From an uncultured Bacteroidota bacterium (GTDB taxonomy: Bacteria > Bacteroidota > Bacteroidia > Chitinophagales > Chitinophagaceae), in the NCBI GenBank assembly GCA_903913355.1, contig CAIWKU010000504.1, positions 1-35,012 of the forward strand: DNA of 35,012 bases, written 5' to 3'. How positions within the stretch are numbered: the first letter of the stretch is position 1; each line of letters opens with the position of its first letter. Position numbers and translations under genes: made by a program. Below the pieces are notes generated by a model, which saw only the letters and a program-made list of their open reading frames with translations, had not been told where the DNA came from and did no database searches. Positions 26,299 through 35,012 of this stretch are shown here, in pieces.

Positions 26299-27861
26299 AT
26301 GCGACTAGTTTACTCTCTTTTTTTGCTGTTTTTCTTAAGAACCAGCGCCCAACAGGCAGATGTATTGATTAAGAATGGTAAAATTCTCGATGGAACCGGT
26401 AATAGCTGGGTGTATGGCGATCTGGCCATTCAGAAGGGTAAAATTCTGGCGATTGGCAAACTAAACAAATGGACTGCTTCAAAAATAATCGATGCCACGG
26501 GTTTGATTGTGGCACCGGGATTTATTGATGTTCATACTCATATTGAGGGTGAGGAGAAAAGAAATCCGACAGCTGATAATTTCATTTACGATGGGGTAAC
26601 TACCGTCGTTACCGGCAACTGCGGCTTATCGCAGGTGAATATCGGGAAGTATTTCGGCATGCTTGACAGCCTTACTCTTTCCATCAATGTTGCCTCTCTC
26701 GTGGGTCATAATGATGTTCGTAAAGCGATTATGGGGTCTGCTAACCGTGATCCAACAGAAGAAGAAATGAAGAAAATGGAATTAGTAGTAGAACAGGCTA
26801 TGAAAGATGGGGCTGTTGGGTTTTCTACCGGACTTATTTATATTCCCGGCACCTATTCTAAAACAGAAGAAGTGGTGAGACTGGCAAAAATAGCTGCCTC
26901 TTTTGGAGGGGTGTATGCCAGTCATATCAGAAATGAAGGTGATAGTGTAACACAAGCCATAGAAGAAGCATTACATATAGGTTGGGAAGCCAGGATGCCG
27001 GTTGAGATCTCGCATTTTAAACTCAGCGGTCAACAGAACTGGGGCAGAAGTAAAGAAACCATACCTATGATTAAAAAAGCAAGAGAAGAGGGGCTTGATG
27101 TAACCATTGATCAGTATCCGTATACTGCCAGCAGTACTTCTCTTAGCACTTTATTGCCCGACTGGGTTTTGGCGGATGGACAGGATTCGATTAAATTTAG
27201 ATTGGCCAATCCGGTAATCAGAAAAGAAGTGATCAGTTTTATGCTGCAAAGGCTTAGAAAAAGAAAGCTCAGGCATTTCAGCTATCCGGTAGTGGCATCT
27301 TATGGTGCTGACAGCACCCTGAACGGGAAGAGTATTGAAGAAGTCAATTTAAGTAAAGGAAGAAAACATATAGCCCGGCAGGAAGCAGAAACGATTCTGG
27401 AAATGATGGAACATGGAGGCGCAGGGATGATATTTCATGGAATGGGGGAAGAAGATGTAAAAGCCATTATGCAATACCCCTATAATATGTTTGCCAGTGA
27501 TGCAGGTATCCGGATTTTTAAATCAGGAAACCCCCATCCACGCGGATATGGAACGAATGCAAGGGTATTGGGAAAATATGTAAGGGAAGAAAAACTGATT
27601 TCGCTGGAAGAAGCCATACGAAGAATGACTTCCCTTCCTGCCCAGAAGTTTCAATTGAAGAACAGGGGTATTCTAAAAGAAGGATTTGCAGCAGATATCG
27701 TGGTATTTGATGAAAAGAAAGTAGGAGACAGATCAACCTATGATAATCCGCATCAATATTCGGTAGGATTTGAATATGTGTTGGTAAATGGACAGTTAAC
27801 CGTGGAATATGGAAAACATACAGGTGCCCGTGGTGGTACTACTTTACGTTTGAAAATGTAA
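26299..27861 (+). CDS. Secreted N-acyl-D-amino-acid deacylase family amidohydrolase
   Basis: 520 aa; signal peptide MRLVYSLFLLFFLRTSAQ; DVLIKNGKILDGTGNSWVYGDLAI...VAPGFIDVHTHIEGE...TGNCGLS...SHIRNEGDSVTQAIEEAL...EISHFKLSG. Confidence 0.9.
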   Translation: MRLVYSLFLLFFLRTSAQQADVLIKNGKILDGTGNSWVYGDLAIQKGKILAIGKLNKWTASKIIDATGLIVAPGFIDVHTHIEGEEKRNPTADNFIYDGVTTVVTGNCGLSQVNIGKYFGMLDSLTLSINVASLVGHNDVRKAIMGSANRDPTEEEMKKMELVVEQAMKDGAVGFSTGLIYIPGTYSKTEEVVRLAKIAASFGGVYASHIRNEGDSVTQAIEEALHIGWEARMPVEISHFKLSGQQNWGRSKETIPMIKKAREEGLDVTIDQYPYTASSTSLSTLLPDWVLADGQDSIKFRLANPVIRKEVISFMLQRLRKRKLRHFSYPVVASYGADSTLNGKSIEEVNLSKGRKHIARQEAETILEMMEHGGAGMIFHGMGEEDVKAIMQYPYNMFASDAGIRIFKSGNPHPRGYGTNARVLGKYVREEKLISLEEAIRRMTSLPAQKFQLKNRGILKEGFAADIVVFDEKKVGDRSTYDNPHQYSVGFEYVLVNGQLTVEYGKHTGARGGTTLRLKM

Positions 27862-27864
27862 TAC

Positions 27865-28953
27865 ATGAAACTATATGCTTTCATATTTCTATTCATTGCA
27901 GGGATTACTGCAACTGCACAAAAAATAAATTATAAGGGCATAGATTCTTTAATTGGTTCCTTGTCCAACAAAGATCTGTTCAGCGGAATAGTGTTGATAG
28001 CAGAGAATGGACATATCCATTATGAAAAAGCATTTGGTTATCGTGAATTTGACAAACAGCTATCATTACAAAAAACGGATCTGTTCGAAATGGCCTCAGT
28101 AAGTAAACAGTTTACAGCCATGATTATCATGATGCTAAAAGAGAAAGGCTTGCTGCAATATGATGATTTGGTTGAAAAATACCTGAGCATCCCTTACAAA
28201 GGAATCACCATCAGAAACCTGTTAACACATACCAGTGGGTTACCCGATTACCAGGCAATCATGGACGAGCATTGGGATAAATCGAAAGTTGCCGGCAATG
28301 ATGATATTTTGGCCTATCTCAATCAATACCATCCTCCTGCTCTTTTCGAACCCGGCACTCAATACGCCTATAGCAACACCGGCTATGTATTACTGGCAAG
28401 TATTGCCGAAAAAGCTTCCGGAACAGATTTTATCAACCTTTGCAGAGAAAAAATTTTCAGGAAACTGAAAATGAATCATACAGATATTAGAAGTCTGTCA
28501 GAAAAAGCAGCAATTACTCATTTTGCCATCGGACATATTTATATACCTGAAAAAAATACTTTTATACGAGCAGATTCTTTTCCTTCCTCAAACTATACTA
28601 TCTGGCTGGGTAACCGAAAAGGTCCCGGTCGTATCAGCTCTACTGCTGAGGATCTTTTAAAATGGGACCAGGCTTTGTATACAGAAAAACTGATCAGTCA
28701 GCAAACCCTTGCTGAAGCATTCTCTCCTATGAAATTAAAAAACGGAACGGTTTCTAACTATGGTTTTGGCTGGGTGCTTCCGGCAACACAAACCAATGGG
28801 AAAATAGTATACCATACAGGTGATAACCCGGGGTATAAAACAGAAATCATTCGATTTATTGATAAAAAGAAAACCCTGATTGTGCTTTGCAATAACGCAT
28901 CTTCCCAATTCGAAAATATCATACAAACCATTCAATCACATATTCTCCAATAA
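27865..28953 (+). CDS. Secreted class-C beta-lactamase-related serine hydrolase
   Basis: 362 aa; signal peptide MKLYAFIFLFIAGITATAQ; SxxK motif (MASVSKQFTA), Tyr motif YSNTGYVLL, third motif VYHTGDNPGY. Confidence 0.92.
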   Translation: MKLYAFIFLFIAGITATAQKINYKGIDSLIGSLSNKDLFSGIVLIAENGHIHYEKAFGYREFDKQLSLQKTDLFEMASVSKQFTAMIIMMLKEKGLLQYDDLVEKYLSIPYKGITIRNLLTHTSGLPDYQAIMDEHWDKSKVAGNDDILAYLNQYHPPALFEPGTQYAYSNTGYVLLASIAEKASGTDFINLCREKIFRKLKMNHTDIRSLSEKAAITHFAIGHIYIPEKNTFIRADSFPSSNYTIWLGNRKGPGRISSTAEDLLKWDQALYTEKLISQQTLAEAFSPMKLKNGTVSNYGFGWVLPATQTNGKIVYHTGDNPGYKTEIIRFIDKKKTLIVLCNNASSQFENIIQTIQSHILQ

Positions 28954-28964
28954 TACCTCATCAC

Positions 28965-30125
28965 ATGCTAAAAAAATTATGCATCTTATTACTTCCTATT
29001 TGTCTACAGGCCCAGAATTACCAGAAGATACATTCAAAAGCCATACTGGTAGATTCTCATAATGATATCCTAACCGCCTGTATCGAAAAAAAAGTAAGTA
29101 TGGATGATGACCTGAAAGGAAAAACACAATCAGACCTGATCCGGTTTAAGGAAGGTGGCGTGGATGTACAGCTATTTTCTATCTGGTGTGATGGGAACAA
29201 AATGAATCCGTATGCATGGGCTAATCGTGAGCTGGATACACTGGATGCTGTTATAAGTCGCAATCCCGATAAGATTGTTATGACCAGAACATTTGCCCAG
29301 TTAAGAAAAGCCGTCAGGCAAAAAAAGTTGGCGGCAATGGCGGGTGTGGAAGGGGGACATATGATCGAGGATAATCTTGACAACCTGAATAAATTATATG
29401 CCAGAGGTACCCGTTATATGACACTTACCTGGAACAATTCAACTTCCTGGGCCAGTTCTGCCATGGATGAAACTTCTAAAAAAGATTTATCACATAAAGG
29501 CCTCACAGATTTTGGGAAAGAAGTTATCAAAAGAATGAACGAACTGGGTATGATGGTTGACCTGTCGCATGTGGGTGAGCAAACATTCTGGGATGCCATT
29601 CATACTACTACCAAACCTGTAATTGTTTCACATAGCAATGCATATGCCCTGTGTCCGGCTTTCCGTAATTTAAAAGATGAACAGATCAAAGCTGTAGCAA
29701 AGAACGGAGGTGTGATTGATTTAAATTTTTATTCCGGATTTGTGGATAGTAATTTTCACCAGAAAGAAATTCATTTCGCTGTTGCACATGCAAAGGAGCT
29801 GGATTCTTTAAAAAAAGCGGGTATTCAACCCGAATATGCACTTAGCATGCTCACAGATAAATATGCTACTGAAGCAGAAGCCATCAGGCCTTCTTTAAGC
29901 AGTTTATTGGCTCACCTGGATTATATTGTTTCACTGGCGGGAGTAGATCATGTGGGAATTGGTTCCGATTTCGATGGCATTACATCTTCTCCGCAATCCT
30001 TGAATGATGTAACCAGTTATCCATTGATCACAAAAGCATTATTGGAAAAAGGATATAGCAAAAAAGATATTACCAAAATATTAGGTGGGAATATTTTGCG
30101 GGTTCTGAAAGCGAATGAAAAATAA
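28965..30125 (+). CDS. Secreted membrane dipeptidase (renal dipeptidase, peptidase family M19)
   Basis: 386 aa; signal peptide MLKKLCILLLPICLQAQ; VDSHNDIL, GVEGGHMIEDNLDNLNKLYARGTRYMTLTWN, MVDLSHVGEQTFWDAI, PVIVSHSNAYALCPAFRNLKDEQIKA, GIGSDFDG. Confidence 0.95.
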   Translation: MLKKLCILLLPICLQAQNYQKIHSKAILVDSHNDILTACIEKKVSMDDDLKGKTQSDLIRFKEGGVDVQLFSIWCDGNKMNPYAWANRELDTLDAVISRNPDKIVMTRTFAQLRKAVRQKKLAAMAGVEGGHMIEDNLDNLNKLYARGTRYMTLTWNNSTSWASSAMDETSKKDLSHKGLTDFGKEVIKRMNELGMMVDLSHVGEQTFWDAIHTTTKPVIVSHSNAYALCPAFRNLKDEQIKAVAKNGGVIDLNFYSGFVDSNFHQKEIHFAVAHAKELDSLKKAGIQPEYALSMLTDKYATEAEAIRPSLSSLLAHLDYIVSLAGVDHVGIGSDFDGITSSPQSLNDVTSYPLITKALLEKGYSKKDITKILGGNILRVLKANEK

Positions 30126-30288
30126 ATTTTGTCATTAGATTCTTTTTCGTTGTGATGAATATTTTTTACTGCAGAGCCGCAAAGTAGCAGTGGTTTCTCA
30201 GAGTAGTTTACCATGATAAATAATTTCGATAACAGACAATACCGGGTAATAAATACCTGACTAATAAAAATACCAAACAAAAGAGATT

Positions 30289-32385
30289 ATGAGAAAAACA
30301 CTACTGCTATTCTTGTTTCCGTTTCAATTGATTGCTCAAAACAATTCATTATCATCCTATAAAAGTTATCCATTCCCTACTGAATTGGTTTCGGCCGCAA
30401 AAGGATCACAAATAGCATGGGCACTGGATGAACAGGGTGTAAGAAATGTTTATGTAGCAGAAGGTCCAGCTTTTATACCCAGAAAGCTAACAGCATACAA
30501 TCGAAATGATGGTCAGGAAATTACCAGTATCCATATTTCTGATGATGGTAAATGGGTCGTATTTGTTCGTGGTGGAGATCATGGTGCTAATTACGATGGC
30601 GGACTTCCCTTAAATGCATCCAGTGATCCAACACCATTTAAAGTGCAGGTAGCTAGTATTCCTTTTTCTGGTGGGGAGTTAAAATATTTATCCGAAGGCG
30701 ATGCACCTGAAATTTCAAACGATAGCAAATCTGTGGTTCTAATTAAATCCGGTCAGGTTTGGATTGCACCTATTGATGGCTCATCTGCAGCGAAAAATCT
30801 GTTTACTACAAAAGGAACAGTAAGCTCTTTGGAGTGGAGCCCTTCCGGAAGTTCTTTATTATTTGTAGCCAATAGAGGCGATCATTCCATTATTGGTATT
30901 TATACGAATGAAAACACAGCTATCAAATGGATCGCTGCATCTTTCTATCGTGATAATTCGCCTCATTGGTCATTGGATGGGTCACAGATTGTTTTTATAA
31001 GAAGACCCGGTGCAGGCGGTGCACCCGATTCTTTGATGGGCAGGAAACATATTCCCTGGAGTATTTATATAGCGGATGTAAACAATAACCAGACCCGGCT
31101 TCTTTGGAAAGCTCCCAACACTTTACGTGGTTCCGCTCCTACTACGCATGGAGGAACTAACCTGCATTGGGCTGCAGATAATAAGATCATATTTCTTTCT
31201 TACCAGGATGGATGGCCACACCTTTACTCGATTGAAGCCGGCGGTGGAAAAGAGATCTTGCTAACACCGGGTAATTTCATGTGCGAGCACATTGTTTTAA
31301 GCGCTGATAAAAAATTTCTCACATTCAGTGCAAATGCGGGCCCTGATGCACTTGATATAGAAAGAAGACATGCAGTTAAAGTAAGTGTTAGTAAAGCCGA
31401 TATGGAAGTCTTAACTATCGGAAACGGATTAGAATGGACACCTGTTCTGACAAATGAAAATAAAACAGTGGCTTTTATCAGTGCTACTACTCAGCAATCA
31501 CCTTTGCCTGCTTATCAATCTTTATCGGGTGATAAATCCATTCATTTGATTGGCACCAATCTGGTACCCACTGATTTTCCAAAAGAAAAATTAATAACGC
31601 CTACCCAAGTGATTTTTAAAGCTGCAGATGGGGTAACCGTTCATGCCCAACTATTCATGCCTGAAAAAGGTGCTGGTAAAAAACCCGCTATCGTTTACGT
31701 GCATGGGGGGCCACCCCGGCAAATGCTATTAGGCTGGAATTATTCAGATTATTATTCAAATGCCTATGCATCTAATCAATACCTGGCAAGTTTGGGTTTT
31801 GTGGTGCTATCTGTTAACTATCGACTGGGAATTGGTTATGGTTATGAATTCCATCAACCTGCCAAAGGAGGTGCTTTTGGTGCAGCCGAATACCAGGATA
31901 TCAAAGCAGCCGGATTATGGTTAGCAAAACAGAAATTTGTGGATAGTACAAAAATTGGCATCTATGGTGGCTCTTATGGAGGTTACCTGACAGCAATGGC
32001 ATTATCCAGAGATTCAAAATTATTTGCAGCCGGTGTAGATATTCATGGGGTACACGACTGGACGGCACAGGCTTCACTGGTTACTAACAATGATAAATAT
32101 GAAAAAGCTCCGGATTATGATAAAGCTTTGAAAACGGCCTGGCAATCCTCACCAGTATCTTCTATCAATACATGGAAATCACCCGTATTGATAATTCATG
32201 CTGATGATGACCGGAATGTTCGCTTTAACCAGAGTGTAGATCTGATTAATCGACTTGAAAAAAAGGGTGTGCCTTTTGAAACGCTCATGATTGTTGATGA
32301 TACACACCACTGGATGAATTGGAATAATGCCGTTAAAGTGTATGGAGCAGTCGCAGATTTTTTTGTTCGAAAGTTTCAAAATTAA
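30289..32385 (+). CDS. Secreted S9 family peptidase (prolyl oligopeptidase/DPP-like)
   Basis: 698 aa; signal peptide MRKTLLLFLFPFQLIAQ; propeller repeats, PAIVYVHGGPPRQM, KIGIYGGSYGGYLTAMAL (GxSxGG), LIIHADDDRNVRFNQS, DDTHHW. Confidence 0.94.
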   Translation: MRKTLLLFLFPFQLIAQNNSLSSYKSYPFPTELVSAAKGSQIAWALDEQGVRNVYVAEGPAFIPRKLTAYNRNDGQEITSIHISDDGKWVVFVRGGDHGANYDGGLPLNASSDPTPFKVQVASIPFSGGELKYLSEGDAPEISNDSKSVVLIKSGQVWIAPIDGSSAAKNLFTTKGTVSSLEWSPSGSSLLFVANRGDHSIIGIYTNENTAIKWIAASFYRDNSPHWSLDGSQIVFIRRPGAGGAPDSLMGRKHIPWSIYIADVNNNQTRLLWKAPNTLRGSAPTTHGGTNLHWAADNKIIFLSYQDGWPHLYSIEAGGGKEILLTPGNFMCEHIVLSADKKFLTFSANAGPDALDIERRHAVKVSVSKADMEVLTIGNGLEWTPVLTNENKTVAFISATTQQSPLPAYQSLSGDKSIHLIGTNLVPTDFPKEKLITPTQVIFKAADGVTVHAQLFMPEKGAGKKPAIVYVHGGPPRQMLLGWNYSDYYSNAYASNQYLASLGFVVLSVNYRLGIGYGYEFHQPAKGGAFGAAEYQDIKAAGLWLAKQKFVDSTKIGIYGGSYGGYLTAMALSRDSKLFAAGVDIHGVHDWTAQASLVTNNDKYEKAPDYDKALKTAWQSSPVSSINTWKSPVLIIHADDDRNVRFNQSVDLINRLEKKGVPFETLMIVDDTHHWMNWNNAVKVYGAVADFFVRKFQN

Positions 32386-32403
32386 ATACCTGTTGAAAAT
32401 AAT

Positions 32404-34623
32404 TTGTTTATGAGAAAATCGCTTTTCTATATGCATAAAATAACTGTGTATATTTTTATACTCTTTTTTCCGTGTATTCTTTCTGCGCAGGGATTCGACA
32501 AAAATGAAATTGCCCGATGGCAGCAGGAAGCCAACCAGGTAACGATTATTCGCGACAACTGGGGTATTCCACATATTTATGGAAAAAAAGATGCAGATGC
32601 TGTATTCGGATTATTATATGCACAATGTGAGGATGATTTTAAAAGAGTGGAGATGAATTATATTGAGAAGCTGGGAAGAAAATCAGAAGTATATGGTGAA
32701 ACAGAATTGTATAATGACCTCTTGATTCGTATGGTGATAGATTCGTCTGAAGCCATCAAAGACTACCAGCAGGCTCCAGAATGGTTACAAAAATTACTAA
32801 ATGCTTATGCAGATGGGATTAATTTTTATCTCTACAAACATCCTTCTCTAAAACCCGCATTACTAACCCGATTTCAACCATGGTATCCTTTATTATGGAC
32901 CGATGGAAGTATTGGTGCCATTGATATTGCAGATGTAACAGTTGGTGAACTAAAAAGTTTTTATTCTGGAGATCCTGGAAGTACCGCTTTATTGATACCA
33001 AAAGAGGTAGATCCTTTACCCGGCGGCTCCAATGGATTTGCGATTGCGCCATCCAAAACTGTTTCAGGTAATGCAATACTTTATATCAATCCCCATGTAA
33101 CATTTTATTTTCGACCGGAAGTAGCTGTACAAAGCGAAGAAGGATTACATGCCTATGGTGCCGTAACCTGGGGTCAGTTTTTTGTATACCAGGGATTTAA
33201 TGAACATTGTGGCTGGATGCATACTTCCAGTTACAGTGATGTGGCAGATACTTATATTGAAAAAGTAAGCAAAAAAGAGAATGGTTTTTTTTATCAATAT
33301 GAAAACGAGTTCAGACCTGTAAAACAGAAAGAGATTAGTATCCGCTATCTTTCTAATAGCAGTTTGTTAACCAAAACATTCACTACTTATTATACCCACC
33401 ATGGTCCGGTAATGGCCAAACGCAACGGTCAATGGATTTCTGTTAAAGCCAATAACCGGGATATGAAAGGTTTGATACAATCCTGGCAACGCACAAAAGC
33501 AAACGGGTATCAAGCATTCAAAAAAACTATGGAGCTATTGGCCAACACATCTAACAATACAGTGTATGCGGATGATCAGGGTAATATCGCCTACTGGCAT
33601 GGCAATTTTATGCCGAAGCGGGATCCGCAATTTAACTGGAGCAAACCCGTGGATGGTTCTACCAGTGCTACAGAATGGAAGGGCTTACATTCCCTGGATG
33701 AATTGATACAAGTTCATAATCCCGCAACAGGTTGGATACAAAACTGCAACTCAACACCTTTTACGGTATCCGGAGCCAGCAGCCCCAAAAAAGAAAATTT
33801 TCCAGCTTATATGGCACCTAACGGAGATAATTTCAGAGGTGTAAATGCAGCGAAAATATTAAACAGTACCGATCAATATACCATTGATAAAGTAATTGCC
33901 TCAGGCTATGATACACATCTTGCTGCTTTTGACGCGTTGATTCCGGCACTATTAAAAGCATATGAGAATAATAAAAGCAATGCAGCTTATCGGGTATTGG
34001 AAGCGCCGATACAAATACTATCCAACTGGAATCGCAATTCCTCAGAAACTTCAGTAGCCACAACATTGGCCATTGAATGGGCACAAAAATTATGGCCTGC
34101 CATTCAAAGACCTGCTGGAGAAAATGATAAGACTGATCAGGTAGAAAAAACATGGCGCTTTGCTACAAATGCTTCGCCGCCAAATTTATTGGACCCATTG
34201 ATTACAACCTTAAACGATCTTACGAAAAAGTATGGCAGCTGGCAAATTGCCTGGGGAGAGATCAATCGATACCAAAGATTAAGCGGAAACCTTACTGAAA
34301 AATTTGATGATGCAAAACCCAGTATCCCAGTTGGGTTTGCTGCATCTACCTGGGGTTGTTTACCCTCATTTGTGAGCAGGAGTTTTAACGGCACCAATAA
34401 AAGATACGGCTATAACGGAAATAGTTTTATCTGCGCAATTGAATTCGGAAAAACAGTGAAAGCAAAATCATTATTGGCAGGGGGGGAAAGCGGTAATGAA
34501 AATTCAGCGCATTTTGGAGACCAGGCATTGATGTATAGTAAGGGGCAGTTTAAAGAAGTTTTGTTTTACAAGGAAGATGTAATAAAACATGCAGAAAAAA
34601 CCTATCACCCGGGTTTTGAATAA
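32404..34623 (+). CDS. Secreted penicillin acylase-family Ntn hydrolase (S45)
   Basis: 739 aa; signal peptide; VTIIRDNWGIPHIYGKKDADAVFGLLYAQCEDDFKRVEMN; candidate beta-chain start GGSNGFAIAPSKTVSGNAILYINPH; YTHHGPV; CNSTPF. Confidence 0.92.
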   Translation: MFMRKSLFYMHKITVYIFILFFPCILSAQGFDKNEIARWQQEANQVTIIRDNWGIPHIYGKKDADAVFGLLYAQCEDDFKRVEMNYIEKLGRKSEVYGETELYNDLLIRMVIDSSEAIKDYQQAPEWLQKLLNAYADGINFYLYKHPSLKPALLTRFQPWYPLLWTDGSIGAIDIADVTVGELKSFYSGDPGSTALLIPKEVDPLPGGSNGFAIAPSKTVSGNAILYINPHVTFYFRPEVAVQSEEGLHAYGAVTWGQFFVYQGFNEHCGWMHTSSYSDVADTYIEKVSKKENGFFYQYENEFRPVKQKEISIRYLSNSSLLTKTFTTYYTHHGPVMAKRNGQWISVKANNRDMKGLIQSWQRTKANGYQAFKKTMELLANTSNNTVYADDQGNIAYWHGNFMPKRDPQFNWSKPVDGSTSATEWKGLHSLDELIQVHNPATGWIQNCNSTPFTVSGASSPKKENFPAYMAPNGDNFRGVNAAKILNSTDQYTIDKVIASGYDTHLAAFDALIPALLKAYENNKSNAAYRVLEAPIQILSNWNRNSSETSVATTLAIEWAQKLWPAIQRPAGENDKTDQVEKTWRFATNASPPNLLDPLITTLNDLTKKYGSWQIAWGEINRYQRLSGNLTEKFDDAKPSIPVGFAASTWGCLPSFVSRSFNGTNKRYGYNGNSFICAIEFGKTVKAKSLLAGGESGNENSAHFGDQALMYSKGQFKEVLFYKEDVIKHAEKTYHPGFE

Positions 34624-34683
34624 AAGGAAATAGAAAGTAGACAGATCAAAATTGCCATATAACCATTAAACAATGCAACCATT

Positions 34684-35012
34684 ATGAAAAAGATTCTCAT
34701 CCTGATGCTAATGCCCATCTCACTAATGGCGCAGAAAAATTTTACCGAATTACTGGAAAAATATATGCAGGCAGAAAACCAGGTAAAAGGTTTTACTGGT
34801 TCAGTACTTGTTATGAAAAATAATAAAGTATTGATTAGAAAAGCATATGGCATGGCTGATAGAGAATGGAATGTGGCTAATACCCCCGATACGAAATTTG
34901 AGATCGGCTCCATTACCAAACAATTTACGGCTGCCAGCATTTTGCAACTGGTGGAGCAGGGTAAATTAAGTTTAGATGATAAGTTAAGTAAGTTTATTCC
35001 TTCTTTTCCAAA
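34684..35012 (+). CDS. Second class-C beta-lactamase-related serine hydrolase (3' end outside window)
   Basis: MKKILILMLMPISLMAQKNFTELLEKYMQAENQVKGFTGSVLVMKNNKVLIRKAYGMADREWNVANTPDTKFEIGSITKQFTAASILQLVEQGKLSLDDKL...; SxxK motif SITK. Confidence 0.9.
   Translation, partial: MKKILILMLMPISLMAQKNFTELLEKYMQAENQVKGFTGSVLVMKNNKVLIRKAYGMADREWNVANTPDTKFEIGSITKQFTAASILQLVEQGKLSLDDKLSKFIPSFP

Noticed and set aside
32179-32574. 131-aa minus-strand ORF at the S9/S45 junction
   Set aside because: Antisense to the ends of two clear genes; no recognisable product.
34605-34940. 111-aa minus-strand ORF at the right edge
   Set aside because: Opposite the truncated class-C serine hydrolase starting at 34684, which has a signal peptide and SxxK motif.
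1-35012. Search by eye for CRISPR, prophage, IS elements, tRNA and rRNA
   Set aside because: No regular repeat-spacer units, integrase/transposase-like proteins, or recognisable tRNA/rRNA segments; a tRNAscan-SE and Rfam run would be needed to exclude small RNAs.

Overview
Gene-dense, AT-rich chromosomal segment of a Bacteroidetes bacterium, probably Chitinophagaceae-like (inferred from product types, lipoprotein/signal peptides ending in '...AQ', GldB, and TAnnTTTG-type promoter candidates). I see no tRNA, rRNA, CRISPR array, IS element or prophage. Left and centre are mostly housekeeping or envelope genes: a DUF5117/DUF5118-type zinc metalloprotease, an OmpA-family protein, PDH E2, a long-form isocitrate dehydrogenase, apaG, gldB, nadE, a thiolase, pyrD, a diacylglycerol kinase, a TolB-propeller/outer-membrane fusion, an MBL hydrolase, a PhoB/PhoR pair, DUF47-PiT phosphate transport, galE and prfA. 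Two parts look most worth following up. (1) A secreted 737-aa orphan protein (17864..20044, -) has a C-terminal His/Cys pattern resembling caspase/CHAT/separase (clan CD) peptidases. (2) From 26299 to the right edge there is a co-directional run of six predicted exported hydrolases: N-acyl-D-amino-acid deacylase, class-C serine hydrolase, M19 dipeptidase, S9 peptidase, penicillin-acylase-type Ntn hydrolase, and a second class-C serine hydrolase that is truncated. This run could be an uncharacterised extracytoplasmic pathway for D-amino-acid-containing or N-acylated peptides. Smaller signals include 7-bp-periodic repeats, an apparent minus-strand terminator with no matching gene, and a hairpin overlapping a stop codon.
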